The notes under the pieces are model-generated. The model made no database searches. It was not told the DNA's origin and saw only the letters and a program-made list of their open reading frames with translations. The translations under genes and the position numbers were made by a program. Positions 28,001 through 38,659 of a stretch of DNA of 64,000 nucleotides are shown here, piece by piece; positions within the stretch are counted from its first letter, which is position 1, and each line of letters begins with the position of its first letter. Source of the stretch: Pseudomonas sp. TH31 (GTDB lineage: Bacteria > Pseudomonadota > Gammaproteobacteria > Pseudomonadales > Pseudomonadaceae); assembly GCF_016650815.1 (NCBI RefSeq), contig NZ_JAEKEZ010000001.1, positions 124,001-188,000 on the forward strand. Reading direction: 5' to 3'.

Positions 28001-28864
28001 TCAATGGGTCAGGAAGTCCAGGACCATGCGGTTGAAAGTCTCGGCGTGTTCCCACTGGGCCCAGTGGCCGCAGCGATTGAACACATGCAGTTGAGCATGG
28101 GGCAGGCCGGCCAACAGGCGCAGGCCAGTGTCCATGGGTACGAAGCGGTCTTCGCGGCCCCAGACGATCAGCGTTTGGGTGGTGATCTCGTGCAGGCGAT
28201 GGCTGAAATCCGGAAACTGCTTGGGGTTGAGGGTGCTGCTCTTGACGAAGTTTTCCAGGTGGTCGCGGCGCGCAAGGATATTGTCCAGGCGGGTCTGGAA
28301 CAGTTCGTCGGTCATGCTGCTGGCGTCGAAAACGAAGACGTTCATCATCTTCTTCAGGTTTTCGATGGTCGGTTCGCGGTACAACGCGCCGATCAGCTTG
28401 ATGCCCTCGGTAGGCTGTGGGACGAAGGCGCTAGGGCCACCGGTGCCGCCGCCCATCAAGACCAGTTTGCCGATGCGCTCCGGGTAGGCGAGGGCAAACG
28501 CCACGGTGCTGTGCCCGCCCATGGAGTTGCCGATGATGTGCACGCGGTCCAGATCCAGCGCATCGACCAAACCCTTGAGGGCCTGGGCGTTGAGGTCCGA
28601 ACGCGAGCCGTCGCAAACGATCGGGTCGCTTTTGCTCCAGCCTGGGCAGTCCATGAGGATCACGCGATAACCGGCGTTCACCAGCGGTTCGATGTTGCGG
28701 TGGAAGTTGGCCCAGCCGCTGGCGCCGGGGCCGGAGCCGTGGAGCATGACCACGGTTTCGGTTCCCTGACCCACGTCGTTGTAATGCAGTTGCAGGGCCA
28801 GTTCACCTTCCTTGATACGGGCAAAACGGCTGGTGGACGCTTCGGTGAATGCAGTGGCAGTCAT
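28001..28864 (-). CDS. mhpC: 2-hydroxy-6-oxonona-2,4-dienedioate hydrolase
   Basis: A 287-residue C-C bond hydrolase of the alpha/beta fold. The oxyanion segment is [13 protein letters not shown], the nucleophile is in IGNSMGGHS, the acid in WGREDRFVP and the His in [11 protein letters not shown]. It splits the meta-cleavage product of 2,3-dihydroxyphenylpropionate to succinate (or fumarate) and 2-hydroxypentadienoate. It lies 15 bases after mhpB. Confidence 0.96.
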   Translation of the reverse strand: MTATAFTEASTSRFARIKEGELALQLHYNDVGQGTETVVMLHGSGPGASGWANFHRNIEPLVNAGYRVILMDCPGWSKSDPIVCDGSRSDLNAQALKGLVDALDLDRVHIIGNSMGGHSTVAFALAYPERIGKLVLMGGGTGGPSAFVPQPTEGIKLIGALYREPTIENLKKMMNVFVFDASSMTDELFQTRLDNILARRDHLENFVKSSTLNPKQFPDFSHRLHEITTQTLIVWGREDRFVPMDTGLRLLAGLPHAQLHVFNRCGHWAQWEHAETFNRMVLDFLTH

Positions 28865-28879
28865 GACAGTTCCTCGGAT

Positions 28880-29833
28880 TCAGTGGTTGTTGTTCAGCGG
28901 CTGGGCGCCAAGGGCGGCGAAGCCTGCGATCCATTCGGGAATCGGACGGTAGTAGCGGCCTTCGCTCTGATAAGGGCCGAAGGCGGATAGTGCAGCGAAG
29001 GCAGCGACCCAGGTTTTCACTTCGTGGGTGGACTTGCCGGCCAATGCCGACAGCTCGTCATTGCCCAGCGCATCGAGGTCGCTCAGCCGCCCCTGTTCGA
29101 GGGTGTCGAGAAACTGCCGGTCCCACGTAGGGTTGAGCGGGTGCAGGCTGTATTGGTCTTCGACGAAATCCAGGGCTGCCTGAATGACCCGCTGCTGACG
29201 CGCCTGGCGTTCATCGGCAGGCAAGTTGCGGCCGCTGCCCATCAGGCGATCGGCCATGCGCGCATCGACCCTCGCCAGTTCCGGAACCGGAGGCTGGTGG
29301 GACAAACCACCGGAAGCCAGAAACATCACGCGTTTGTTCAGCGTCAGCGCCCACTGGCCGATGGCTTCACCGAGCAGGCGCGCACGTTTGAAACCGGGCA
29401 AAGGCACGGCCACTGAGTTGATGAACACCGGAATCACCGGGCAGCTTTGCAAACCGCCAAGCAATAATTCCAGCGGCTGGGCGAACGCGTGATCGACCTG
29501 CATACGATAGGAAACGGCAGCGTCGACACCCGCATCGAGGACCGCCTGGGCGCAGGATTCGGCCAGCGCTTTGGGTACGTCCAAGGGGCCGGCGGCGGTG
29601 TCGAAATCACCGATGGCGTGGGCGGCCATGCCGATGCAGAAGGCCGGCATCACGTCGTAGAAAAAACCGTTGTAGTGGTCGGGGCCGAAGAGCACGATTA
29701 GCTCCGGGTCGAAGCGGGTGATGCGCTCGCGGGCGTCGGCGATCATGCCGTCGACTTCGGCCAGCACGTCAGGCGTCGGGTCGACGTAACCCACCAGCGG
29801 CGTGTGCGACAAGCAGTGCAGATAGGCGCTCAT
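28880..29833 (-). CDS. mhpB: 2,3-dihydroxyphenylpropionate 1,2-dioxygenase (extradiol)
   Basis: A 317-residue class III (LigB-type) extradiol dioxygenase. Visible conserved His positions are in [19 protein letters not shown] and [11 protein letters not shown]. It opens the catechol ring between the hydroxylated carbon and the side-chain carbon using Fe(II). The ATG at 29833 follows the mhpA stop after one base (TGAGATG), so the two are translationally coupled. Confidence 0.96.
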   Translation of the reverse strand: MSAYLHCLSHTPLVGYVDPTPDVLAEVDGMIADARERITRFDPELIVLFGPDHYNGFFYDVMPAFCIGMAAHAIGDFDTAAGPLDVPKALAESCAQAVLDAGVDAAVSYRMQVDHAFAQPLELLLGGLQSCPVIPVFINSVAVPLPGFKRARLLGEAIGQWALTLNKRVMFLASGGLSHQPPVPELARVDARMADRLMGSGRNLPADERQARQQRVIQAALDFVEDQYSLHPLNPTWDRQFLDTLEQGRLSDLDALGNDELSALAGKSTHEVKTWVAAFAALSAFGPYQSEGRYYRPIPEWIAGFAALGAQPLNNNH

Positions 29834-29834
29834 C

Positions 29835-31493
29835 TCAGGCCACCTTGCTGGCAATGATCGCCGCGGCAGGTGGCGGCAATGCCTTGAGGGCCAGGGCCAG
29901 TTGATCGCAGGTCTGGCCGACGGTTTGCGGAATGGCCAGCCCGGCAAGGAAGCGGTCCGGGCGCACCAGGGCGATGGACGCCGAACCTCGGGCGAACCAT
30001 TCCTTGAGACGGCCGGTGCTGTCGCCGATGCGAATCACACCCTGGCTAACGTCACTGACGGCTTTGAGCTGGACGTCTGGCAACACTTGGATAAAGCGTG
30101 TGCCCAGTGCTTGCCATTGTTCTTTCTGTGCAGCCGTCAGGCCCCAGGTCGGGTCGCAGCCCCAGGCGATGATCGCGAAGTGCTCGCCGATCACTTCATC
30201 CAGCAATACCGTATCGCCGGCTTCGGTCAGCACCCGAGGCTGAATGAACATCTTGCCCACGGGGGAGCGTTTTTCGCTGGGTACGATCAAGGCACCCTGG
30301 GTGTATTGCGGCATCGGTTTGAAGCGCATTTCCACGAAGTAGCGTTTGACCGGTGGCACATAGTTAAGCAGCCACGATACGCCATCGCGCAGGTTGCCTT
30401 GCCAGCGCTTGGGCGGTGCCAACACGTGGCCGGCGAGCACGGAAAGGTCAATCATCGCCTTGGCGTGGTCACGGCGTTCCTGTTCATAGCTGTCGAGCAG
30501 GCTGTCGGCGGCCAGGCCCTTGATCACCAGTGACAGTTTCCAGGCAAGGTTGGAGGCATCGCGCATACCGCTGTTGTAACCCTGGCCTTGCCATACTGGC
30601 ATGATGTGCGCGGCGTCACCGGCCAGCAGCACCCGGCCCTCACGGAACCGCCCGGCCAGGCGGGCGTTGTGGGTATAGACGCGGCTGCGGATCAATTCGA
30701 TGTTGTCCGGGTTCGGCAGCACCTTGCCGAGAAGTTTGCGCATGTTCTCCGGTTTGCTCAGCTCGGCTTCGGTCTCACCGGGCATCACCATGAACTCAAA
30801 ACGGCGCACGCCATGGGGCAGGGCGGCGGAAACGTAAGGGCGTACCGGGTCGCAGCACAGATAAACATGCGGCGTGCTCAACGGGTCGTTGGCAATGTCG
30901 ACTACGATCCACTGATTTGGCGCGGTTTTGCCTTCGAAGCTGATGTCCAGGCTGCGCCGAACCAGGCTATTGCCGCCATCGCAACCAATCAGATACCGGG
31001 CATGCAGGCGTTCGCTGCGGCCGTTCTGATCCTTGAGGTTGAGCACCACAGCGCTGTCGCTTTGTTCAAAGCTGTCGAGCTCACGGCTGAACAGCACCTT
31101 GACGTTGGCAAAACGCTGCAAGCCTTCGAACAGGACACGGTCGGCCAAGGGCTGGATGAAAGCATTGCGCCGCGACCAGCCGAACTCATCGGTCCTGGGC
31201 TGTATGTCGGCAAAGCAGCGACCCTTGGGCGTCAGGAAGCGCATGGCGTGCCAGGGGGTAGTGTGCGGCAGCACGTTGTCGGCCAGACCGACGGCCTGGA
31301 ACGTACGCAGGCTTTCGTCGTCCAGACCGATAGCGCGGGGGTAATCGATCAGGCTGTCGAGCTTTTCCACTATGGTGACATTCACACCACATTGGCCCAG
31401 GTAATTGGCGATCATCAAGCCAACAGGACCGGCGCCGACGATCGCGACGTCGGTGGTCAGTTCCAATGTGGAAGGCGTGGGGGCAGAACTCAT
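29835..31493 (-). CDS. mhpA: 3-(3-hydroxyphenyl)propionate 2-hydroxylase
   Basis: A 552-residue FAD monooxygenase: [17 protein letters not shown] at the N-terminus and [20 protein letters not shown] binding the FAD ribityl chain, followed by a thioredoxin-like C-terminal domain. It hydroxylates 3-(3-hydroxyphenyl)propionate with NADH and O2 to the 2,3-dihydroxy compound. GGAGATA precedes the ATG at 31493. It is the first gene of the leftward operon, about 90 bases from the MhpR-type operator. Confidence 0.96.
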   Translation of the reverse strand: MSSAPTPSTLELTTDVAIVGAGPVGLMIANYLGQCGVNVTIVEKLDSLIDYPRAIGLDDESLRTFQAVGLADNVLPHTTPWHAMRFLTPKGRCFADIQPRTDEFGWSRRNAFIQPLADRVLFEGLQRFANVKVLFSRELDSFEQSDSAVVLNLKDQNGRSERLHARYLIGCDGGNSLVRRSLDISFEGKTAPNQWIVVDIANDPLSTPHVYLCCDPVRPYVSAALPHGVRRFEFMVMPGETEAELSKPENMRKLLGKVLPNPDNIELIRSRVYTHNARLAGRFREGRVLLAGDAAHIMPVWQGQGYNSGMRDASNLAWKLSLVIKGLAADSLLDSYEQERRDHAKAMIDLSVLAGHVLAPPKRWQGNLRDGVSWLLNYVPPVKRYFVEMRFKPMPQYTQGALIVPSEKRSPVGKMFIQPRVLTEAGDTVLLDEVIGEHFAIIAWGCDPTWGLTAAQKEQWQALGTRFIQVLPDVQLKAVSDVSQGVIRIGDSTGRLKEWFARGSASIALVRPDRFLAGLAIPQTVGQTCDQLALALKALPPPAAAIIASKVA

Positions 31494-31579
31494 GGGTATC
31501 TCCGTACAGCGCTTTTGGATTTCTTGTTGGGCGCAGTATGGAAATCGCAGGGCTGGTCGACAACGACAACCCTTGATAG

Positions 31580-31596
31580 TGTGCACTAGGTGCACA
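31580..31596. promoter_or_regulatory. MhpR-type operator
   Basis: TGTGCAC-tag-GTGCACA is a perfect inverted repeat with 7-bp arms between mhpA and mhpR. It closely resembles the GGTGCAC-type MhpR box of E. coli (recalled), so it is the likely activator site for mhpA and perhaps for autoregulation. Confidence 0.85.
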
Positions 31597-31627
31597 TCGT
31601 TGATTTATAACAATAATGGAGCCATCC

Positions 31628-32404
31628 ATGAGTGACACAGAATACAAGTCCGTACGTGGGCTGATGCGCGGTCTGGCTCTGATCAATAGCTTGAACCGCT
31701 TCGATGGCGGGGCCAGCACGGTGCAACTGGCCGAGCAGATCGGACTGCATCGCACCACGGTCCGACGGTTGCTGGAGACCTTGCAGGCAGAAGGTTATGT
31801 GCGGCGCAGTGAGTCAGATGACAGCTATCGACTGACGTTGAAGGTACGCGAACTCAGTGAAGGTTTTCGCGATGAGCAATGGATCTCCTCAATCGCCGCA
31901 CCCTTGCTCGGTGAGTTGCTGCAGAAAGTCGTCTGGCCCACCGACCTGTGCACACTGGACGGCGATGCCATGGTGATTCGCGAGACGACCCATCGCTTCA
32001 GCCGCCTGTCGTTTCACCGCTCCATGGTTGGCCGGCGTCTGCCGTTGCTGATGACCGCGACGGGGCGCGCGTACTTTGCGTACTGCTCGCCCGCTGAGCG
32101 AGAAGAACTGATTGAGTTGATGATCAGCCGTGAAGATGAACAGTCGGTGCTGGCGGCGGATCGTCGTTTTGTCGATCGGCTGGTGGAGCACACCTTGGCC
32201 AAAGGGTATGGCGAAAACAACTCGCACTGGGGCCTGGAACGCAAGATTGCCGCCATTGCGATCCCGGTCATGCACGAGGAACGGGTCATGGGCTGCCTGA
32301 ACCTGGTGTACATCGCCAAGGCGATGCCCATTGAGGAAGCGGCGCGCCGTTATCTGCCGGCGATGCAGGGTGTAGTGAAACAGATCCAGGCTCAATTGGG
32401 CTGA
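31628..32404 (+). CDS. mhpR: IclR-family activator of the mhp operon
   Basis: A 258-residue IclR protein, clearly homologous to E. coli MhpR: TEYKSVRGLMRGL start, GLHRTTVRRLLETLQAEGYVRRS winged helix-turn-helix, then SEGFRDEQWIS and RETTHRFSRLSFHRSMVGRR in the effector domain. It activates mhp transcription with 3-(3-hydroxyphenyl)propionate-type inducers. The ATG at 31628 has GGAG about 9 bases upstream; the ATG at 31616 is less well placed. It diverges from mhpA. Confidence 0.94.
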   Translation: MSDTEYKSVRGLMRGLALINSLNRFDGGASTVQLAEQIGLHRTTVRRLLETLQAEGYVRRSESDDSYRLTLKVRELSEGFRDEQWISSIAAPLLGELLQKVVWPTDLCTLDGDAMVIRETTHRFSRLSFHRSMVGRRLPLLMTATGRAYFAYCSPAEREELIELMISREDEQSVLAADRRFVDRLVEHTLAKGYGENNSHWGLERKIAAIAIPVMHEERVMGCLNLVYIAKAMPIEEAARRYLPAMQGVVKQIQAQLG

Positions 32405-32536
32405 TGTTGCCTGCGTTGAAAGCCAATTCACCAAGTAAAGCTTACTGGCGTTCCACCGACAGAAAACATCAGAACTGGCCGTCACCGAATTGGGTTCGGT
32501 ATTCTGCGGCTTTTCTCCAAACGGTATGAAAATCCT

Positions 32537-33319
32537 ATGCGTCCACTGACCGATCACGCACCAGACACATTTGCCTCTATACGATTCGTTTTGACTGATA
32601 TGGATGAGACGCTGACTCACCGTGGGCGTTTGGCAGCCGCTACCTATGAGGCGTTGGAGCGTCTCCAGGCAAGCGGCATTAAGGTGATACCTGTGACTGC
32701 CGCACCTTCCGGATGGTGTGATCAAATGGCTCGGATGTGGCCAGTGGATGGTGTTATTGGGGAGAACGGTGGACTGTTTTTCAGACGCGGCACGGACTCC
32801 CATAAACTCGTGCGGGACTATTGGCATGACGGCGATCAGGCCACCCTCGCACATCAAAAAAGAAAGCAGCTCATAGAGTTTGTCCTGGACCGATTGCCTT
32901 GGGCCCGCCTGGCGGAAGACCAGGATTTTCGACAGACAAGTGTGGCATTTGAACTACCCGGCGAGGATGCCCATCGCCAAGCGTTGGGCGATGCCCTGAG
33001 TGCCGCCGGTGCCGAGCATACGTTTAATAACCTATGGGCGTTGGGCTGGTTTGGGGCCTACGACAAACTGACCATGGCGCGACGCGTCCTGCACCGGATC
33101 TACGGACTTGGCACCGAGCAAATGTTGGACAAGGTTTTCTACAGTGGTGACTCGCTCAATGACGGCCCAATGTTTAATTTTTTTCGGCATACCTTGGGTG
33201 TCAGTACCATTCAGGAGTGCCTGCATCAATTACCGAAAGCGCCGGCCTGGATTAGCACCGGGCCTGGAGGGGCTGGATTCGTGGAGGCAGCTGAGGCGAT
33301 CTTGGCCTGTCAGCGTTAA
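32537..33319 (+). CDS. HAD-superfamily hydrolase, type IIB (mannosyl-3-phosphoglycerate phosphatase-like)
   Basis: A 260-residue HAD phosphatase: nucleophile motif FVLTDMDETLTHRG, motif II PVTAAPSGW, a Cof-type cap with GVIGENGGLFF, and the late acidic motif YSGDSLNDGPMF. It should act on a phosphorylated sugar or similar small molecule. It stands alone between mhpR and the convergent flavoprotein gene and has no clear link to either pathway. Confidence 0.82.
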   Translation: MRPLTDHAPDTFASIRFVLTDMDETLTHRGRLAAATYEALERLQASGIKVIPVTAAPSGWCDQMARMWPVDGVIGENGGLFFRRGTDSHKLVRDYWHDGDQATLAHQKRKQLIEFVLDRLPWARLAEDQDFRQTSVAFELPGEDAHRQALGDALSAAGAEHTFNNLWALGWFGAYDKLTMARRVLHRIYGLGTEQMLDKVFYSGDSLNDGPMFNFFRHTLGVSTIQECLHQLPKAPAWISTGPGGAGFVEAAEAILACQR

Positions 33320-33416
33320 ACGCCTATAAGTCCCGCGTTGCCGGCGCAGTAATCCTGTACTGCTGTGCGTAAAGCAATCAGTCGGATCAGAACCTATAGC
33401 GGCTGCCTCCTTCTGC

Positions 33417-35117
33417 CTACTCTGAACATCCGGCAAGTATTCTTCCGGCAATGTAGCCAAACGTCATGCCCGGGCCGAGGGTGATGCCGCCGCTTGGGTA
33501 GTAACCGTTCATGATGCTGTTCATATCATTGCCCACGGCGAATAAGCCGGGGATCGGCGCATCATGTTTATCCAATACCCGAGCACAGGCATCCGTGTTC
33601 AAACCGGCGAAAGTCCCCAGACTGCCGGGCACCAGCTTCACGGCGTAGAACGGCCCTTGGCGCAGGCTGCCCAATGAAGGGTTGGGGTTGTGCAGCACGT
33701 CTCCTTGAGCTTTGTTGTACAACGACTCGCCGCGATCGAAGAGTTGATCGTGACCTTCCTCGGCGCCCTGATTGAATGCGCTGACTGTGACTTGGAGTTG
33801 CTTCGCATCAATCCCGCATTGGCGCGCCAGTCCGATCAAGGTCGGATCCTTGAGCAGGTAGCCTTGGCGTACGTAGGATGCCGTCGGAAAAGGAAATGGC
33901 TTGGACCAGCCCAGACCATAGCGTCGCTGGGCACGATGGTCGCAGATCAGCCAGGACACCGGCGTTTCTTCCGGCCTGGTGACATTGAACAGTGCACACA
34001 TGTAATCGTGATAGGAGTTGGCTTCATTGACGAAGCGCTGACCATCCTGGCGCACGGCGAGGAAGCCCGGCTTGGCCCGATCCATCAGATGCGGGAAGCC
34101 GCTGAAACCACCGTCTGCTCGCGGCACCCGGGACACCGGCGCCCAGGCCGCGGCGTGCGGCAGGTCGGATACAACACCTGCCCCGACGCTTTCGCCCAGG
34201 CGCAGGCCGTCGCCAGTATTGCCCTTGGGTGCGGCGCTCAAGTGCTCGGTGCCATTGGGTGCATGGGCAAACAGGCTGGCAATGCGCTGTTGGTCGTGTG
34301 GGAAACCGCCACAGGCGAGCACGACACCACACCGCGCACGAATTTCGACCAGTTGCCCCGCCCGTTCGATGCGTGCCCCGACCACGCGATCATCCCTGTT
34401 CAGCAGCGCTCTCACCGGCGCATCCGTCAGCAGACGGACGTTGCGATCCAGCGCGCTTTTCAGCAAACGGGCGACCAGTGCGTTGCCGTTCACCAGGTGC
34501 ATGCCTCGGCCATGCCTGATCAGGTCATGGGCATGGCGCAACAGACGCTTGCCGGCGTAGAACAGTGAGTTCGCAGACCTGCTGGCATTGAGGAAATGAT
34601 TGAGGTCAGCGCCGCCGGCGATGCCCATGCCGGCGAGGCTGATGACGTCGAGCGGGCGCCGAAGTTTGTTGATCCAGGGTCCTAGTCGACGGCCGTCGAA
34701 CGGTAGGGCGCAGACCGAGCGGCCACCTTTGGAGTAGCCTTCGCTGGCGTGAAAGTCCGGCATCTTGCTGCCGGAGAAAAACTGTACCTCGGTATGACGC
34801 TGAAAGAACTCGACCATCTTCGGACCTTGCTCCAGATACTTCTCCACTCGCGGATCAAGCACGTCGCAGTGCAGTTCATTGCGTAGGTAGATCCGGGACT
34901 GCTCGATGCCTTCAACTATTCCGTCGGCGATGGCCAGTGGGTTGCGCGGAACCCATAACCAGCCTCCCGACCAGGCACTGGTACCACCCAGTTGCGGCTC
35001 CTTTTCAACCACAATGACGTCCAGGCCGAGTTCGGCGGCGGTGACCGCCGCTGCCAGCCCCGACGCTCCAGAACCGACGATCAGAACATCACAGAGTATT
35101 GGGTCGCTGTTGTGCAT
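33417..35117 (-). CDS. FAD-dependent dehydrogenase of the 3-ketosteroid delta-1-dehydrogenase / fumarate reductase type
   Basis: A 566-residue flavoprotein. DVLIVGSGASGLAAAVTAAELG and the EKEPQLGGTSAWSGG loop bind FAD; VVLACGGFPHD starts the second FAD segment. The C-terminus has NGYYPSGGITLGPGMTFGYIAG, whose Tyr-Pro-x-x-Gly matches the position of the catalytic Tyr in 3-ketosteroid delta-1-dehydrogenase. It probably introduces a double bond next to a ring ketone. It is the last gene of the IclR-controlled operon, 6 bases after the permease gene. Paralogues lie at 36847 and 46813. Confidence 0.87.
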   Translation of the reverse strand: MHNSDPILCDVLIVGSGASGLAAAVTAAELGLDVIVVEKEPQLGGTSAWSGGWLWVPRNPLAIADGIVEGIEQSRIYLRNELHCDVLDPRVEKYLEQGPKMVEFFQRHTEVQFFSGSKMPDFHASEGYSKGGRSVCALPFDGRRLGPWINKLRRPLDVISLAGMGIAGGADLNHFLNASRSANSLFYAGKRLLRHAHDLIRHGRGMHLVNGNALVARLLKSALDRNVRLLTDAPVRALLNRDDRVVGARIERAGQLVEIRARCGVVLACGGFPHDQQRIASLFAHAPNGTEHLSAAPKGNTGDGLRLGESVGAGVVSDLPHAAAWAPVSRVPRADGGFSGFPHLMDRAKPGFLAVRQDGQRFVNEANSYHDYMCALFNVTRPEETPVSWLICDHRAQRRYGLGWSKPFPFPTASYVRQGYLLKDPTLIGLARQCGIDAKQLQVTVSAFNQGAEEGHDQLFDRGESLYNKAQGDVLHNPNPSLGSLRQGPFYAVKLVPGSLGTFAGLNTDACARVLDKHDAPIPGLFAVGNDMNSIMNGYYPSGGITLGPGMTFGYIAGRILAGCSE

Positions 35118-35123
35118 AGAGGG

Positions 35124-36482
35124 TTACCGCAAAGAGGAATGAGGTTGGGCCAGGCCGGCGGGTTGTGTCAGGCTGCCTTTGATGAATACCGCGATGCCAG
35201 CAATCAGGGCCGGAACTGCCAGAGCCGCGAAGACCGTATCGAATGACCAGCCAGCACCGAGCATGTGAGCGCCGGCGAAGCCGCTAGCGATTGATCCCAG
35301 CCCGCCGATGCCTCGCATCCAGCTGACACCGGTGGCGCGCGCCGGCGTGGGATAGAAGTTGGCCGACAGCGCATACATGCAGGCGTTACCACCATTCATG
35401 CAGAAGCCCGCCGCAGCGGCGAGTACCGCGAACAATGCGAAACCGTGGTTAGCGGTGCCGATCAGGAAAATCGCCAGGCCACCCAACAAGTAAGTTAGCG
35501 CCAGTGTGTGGTGCGGGTTGCGGCGATCAATGAACCAGCCGAGAAACAGCGAGCCGAAGGTTCCGCCAAACTGGAACAAAGCAGTGATCAGCGCAGCATC
35601 ACTGACACTCAGGCCATTGTCTTTGATCAATGTCGGCAACCAGCTACCGAGCAGGTAGACCAGGAACAACCCCATGAAATAGGTCAGCCAAAGCAGCAGC
35701 GTCCCGGTGAAGAAACCCTTGGACAGAATTCGCCCCACCGGGCTGGCGCGAGGGCGTTCGACCTCGTCGATTGTGAACCGTGTCTGGTCGTTTGCGAGTT
35801 CTGGTGCCAAACGCTGCATGATCCGTGCACTGCCTTGTTGGCTCTGCACCGGACGTCGGGTGACTAGCCAGCGCAGGGACTCCGGCAAGCCGGCGATCAA
35901 CAATGGCAACGCCAGCAGCGGCAATAAACCACCTATGAGCATTACGCTCTGCCAGCCAAAAAGGGGGATCACATAGGCCGAGGTAAAACCGCCCGCAGCC
36001 GCGCCGAAGGTGAAGCCACTGAGGACCAAGGTGATCAGCATCGAGCGTCGATGGAGCGGGGTGTATTCGCTGACCAGAGTACCTGCATTCGGCATGGCCG
36101 CGCCCAGACCAAGACCGGCCAACAGCCGCAGGACTTCCATCCATTCCAGGTTCGGGGCGAAGGCCGAGGCGAGGGTTAGCGCACCGAAGAACGCCACAGC
36201 GCAAATCAGCACAGGCTTGCGTCCCAGGCGGTCGGCCAACGGTCCGGCAATCAACGCGCCGATGGCCACGCCAATCAAAGCCGCACTCATCACGGGTCCC
36301 AGGTCCAGCTTGCTGACCGCCCATTCACGGGCCAGTTCGGGGGCGATGAAACCCATGATTGCGGCGTCGAAACCGTCCAGCGCAATCACCAGGAAACACA
36401 ACACGACAATCCGCCACTGAAGGCGACTCATAGGGCGGGCGTTGATCAACTGGTCAACATTGATCGATTGCAAGGTGCTCAT
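35124..36482 (-). CDS. MFS transporter, aromatic acid:H+ symporter family (PcaK-like)
   Basis: A 452-residue 12-helix permease: ALDGFDAAIMGFIAPEL in helix 1, GPLADRLGRKPVL in loop 2-3, GLGLGAAMPNAGTLVSEY in helix 4 and LGWFIDRRN in loop 8-9. The family imports benzoate, 4-hydroxybenzoate, protocatechuate, quinate or shikimate with protons. GGAGGTCGCC precedes the ATG at 36482. Paired with the NIPSNAP gene upstream; the same pair recurs at 48558-50333. Confidence 0.9.
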   Translation of the reverse strand: MSTLQSINVDQLINARPMSRLQWRIVVLCFLVIALDGFDAAIMGFIAPELAREWAVSKLDLGPVMSAALIGVAIGALIAGPLADRLGRKPVLICAVAFFGALTLASAFAPNLEWMEVLRLLAGLGLGAAMPNAGTLVSEYTPLHRRSMLITLVLSGFTFGAAAGGFTSAYVIPLFGWQSVMLIGGLLPLLALPLLIAGLPESLRWLVTRRPVQSQQGSARIMQRLAPELANDQTRFTIDEVERPRASPVGRILSKGFFTGTLLLWLTYFMGLFLVYLLGSWLPTLIKDNGLSVSDAALITALFQFGGTFGSLFLGWFIDRRNPHHTLALTYLLGGLAIFLIGTANHGFALFAVLAAAAGFCMNGGNACMYALSANFYPTPARATGVSWMRGIGGLGSIASGFAGAHMLGAGWSFDTVFAALAVPALIAGIAVFIKGSLTQPAGLAQPHSSLR

Positions 36483-36557
36483 GGCGACCTCCATTATTAT
36501 TTTTATTAGCGATGGCTGGCCGCTCCTTGTCAGAAGCGGCTCAACGCTGCTGCGGGG

Positions 36558-36878
36558 CTACTTCAATGGCGAAAAATCGGTCGGACGCAGCAGTCGAGAT
36601 TCCAGGGTTACCACCGCGTCCAGTTCCTTGTTCTGCCGTGCGAATGCCTGCCAGCGTGGGTCGGCAGCCATGGCGTTGCGACGGGTAATACGGTCGTCGA
36701 GACTGGTATAGCCCCAGATATGCACCACCTGATTGGCTTCGCCGAATTCGGTTGTGAAGAAGCCAACCAGATTGCCCAGATGCTCTTCCTGCACGGCCAG
36801 AGCGGCACTTTTGTAAAGAGCCAGCCAATCGGCGAGTCTGGTCGGTTTAAGGGTGTAGGTGCGCAGTTCGTAGTACAT
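36558..36878 (-). CDS. NIPSNAP family protein
   Basis: A 106-residue dimeric ferredoxin-like (alpha/beta barrel) protein: MYYELRTYTLKP at the start and QVVHIWGYTSLDDR in the middle are typical of NIPSNAP. The biochemical role of the family is not established. The start codon overlaps the end of the flavoprotein gene by 32 bases, and GGAG stands 6 bases before it. A homologue (48558-48890) also directly follows a flavoprotein gene, so the two products probably work together. Confidence 0.88.
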   Translation of the reverse strand: MYYELRTYTLKPTRLADWLALYKSAALAVQEEHLGNLVGFFTTEFGEANQVVHIWGYTSLDDRITRRNAMAADPRWQAFARQNKELDAVVTLESRLLRPTDFSPLK

Positions 36879-38626
36879 GGTTTTCTCCAGTGCGGGATGG
36901 GTGTACAGCGGTGTTTTCGAGGTGGCTGGCGATATCGCTTGCTGCGAGGTAGCCGAAGGTGATGCCTGGGCCGAGGGTAATTCCGGGGCCAGGGTAGGTG
37001 CCGTTCATGATCGAATTCATTTCATTGCCAGCGGCGTAAAGGCCGGGGATTGGAGTGCCGCCCTGATCCAACACGTTGGCCTGGCCATTGGTGACTAGCC
37101 CGCGGGCGGAGCCGAGATCTCCGGTAAACAACCGGATCGCGTAATAGGGCGCCTTACGCAGTGGTTTGATGCACGGGTTGGGATGGTGTAACGGGTCACC
37201 CATATAGCGGTTGTAGGCTGTGCTGCCCTTGCCGAATTGTCTGTCGACGCCTTGCTCCGCATCGGCGTTGTACTGCGACAGAGTCTCTTCCAGGGCGCGC
37301 GCATCAATACCGACAGCGCTGGCTAACCCGGCCAGGCTGTCGGCACGCAGCAGGTAACCGGCGTCGATCAACGCGCTGTTGTCGACCGGCCGCGGTCGCG
37401 CCAGACCCATGCCGTAGTTGTTCAGAGCATCGGCATCACAGATCAGCCAGCAGGGCGCATTTGCGCCGCCGTTGGCGAACATGCCTTCGACGAAACAGTG
37501 ATAGGAGTTGGACTCATTGACGAAACGCAGGCCGGCGCGGTTGACCGCGATCACGCCGGGCTTGGCGCGATCAGTGACCAGATGAGGGAAGCGCTCCAGG
37601 CTGCCATCGGACTTGCGTAGTACCGAGACCGGGGCCCAGAAAAAATTCGCTGCAAGGTGTTCACCGATAGCCGCTTTGACGGAGGCGGCCAGCCGCTGTC
37701 CGTCGCCCACATTGCCAGGTGGCGACAGGGTCCAGTGTTCCGAATCAGTTGCCGGGCGCTGCTCGGCGGCCTTTGGGCTGGCGGCAAAACCACCCATGGC
37801 CAGCACCACGCCCCCTCTGGCGAAAACCGATCGGGTTTGGCCGCGCCACGCTAATCTGGACACCCTTAACCGTTCCCTGTTTGACGATCAATGATTCGGG
37901 CACCGCTTGTAGCCACAGTTCGACGCCATTGGCCAAGGCTGTGGTGGCCAGACGGGCGATCAAGGCGTTTCCGACGGTCAGACGTGTGCCGCGCGGATGG
38001 CTGAGGCGGTCGACGGCATAACGTCCCATCAGTTTCAGGCAGTGCCAGAGGGATTTTGGCGAGCGCTTGAAACTGAGGAAATGCTGGATATCGACCCGAT
38101 TGACCATCATGCCGCCGAACAGCAGCATCCCGTCCGGAGGTCTTTTCAGGTCTTTGAAATGCTCACCCAGTCGGCGCCCGTCATACTCGTCGATTTCCAG
38201 CGCGCGGCCGGCCTGCGTACCGCCGGGAAGGTCCGGGTAATAGTCGGGCGACAGCGGCCGTAAGCTGTATTTGAGTTCGCTGTGGGTTTCCAGATAACGC
38301 AGAGCTTCACGGCCCTGCTCGATAAAGGTCTCGATCAACTCAAGGTTGTAGCCGGTACCAATAACCTCCTTGAGGTAGAGACGCATCTGCTCGGCGGGCA
38401 GATGGTGCCCGGCCGCGCGGGCCTGGTCGGTGTCGTGAAGCCAGACGGCACCACCGGAAATCGCCGAAGTGCCACCGAAGGCTTCGGTCTTTTCCACGAG
38501 CAAAACCTTAAGACCGCGACAACTGGCGGTTACCGCCGTGGCAAAACCGGCGGCACCGCTGCCCAGAACAATCACATCATAGGTCAAGCTGGCGTTCGCC
38601 GAAGACAGGGACGTCGTCGTGTTCAT
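36847..38626 (-). pseudogene. FAD-dependent dehydrogenase (KSTD-like), interrupted by one frameshift
   Basis: Two overlapping frames together form one full-length homologue of the flavoproteins at 33417 and 46813. The 5' part (38626 down to about 37850) has VIVLGSGAAGFATAV and KTEAFGGTSAISGG; the 3' part (about 37855 to 36847) resumes at ARGGVVLAMGGF and ends with NGTYPGPGITLGPGITFGY, including the KSTD-like Tyr. The frame change falls near 37810-37858, where the sequence has one base too many or two too few; a run of five G lies there. Apart from this lesion the protein is complete, so either a recent mutation or a sequencing error is possible. It follows the aroE-like gene by 33 bases. Confidence 0.85.
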
Positions 38627-38659
38627 TGTCTATCACCTGTTAAGGACAGCGCTGGAGGT

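Noticed and set aside
31889..32857. 322-codon minus-strand frame across mhpR and the HAD hydrolase gene
   Set aside because: Spans two well-supported genes in antisense and has no domain.
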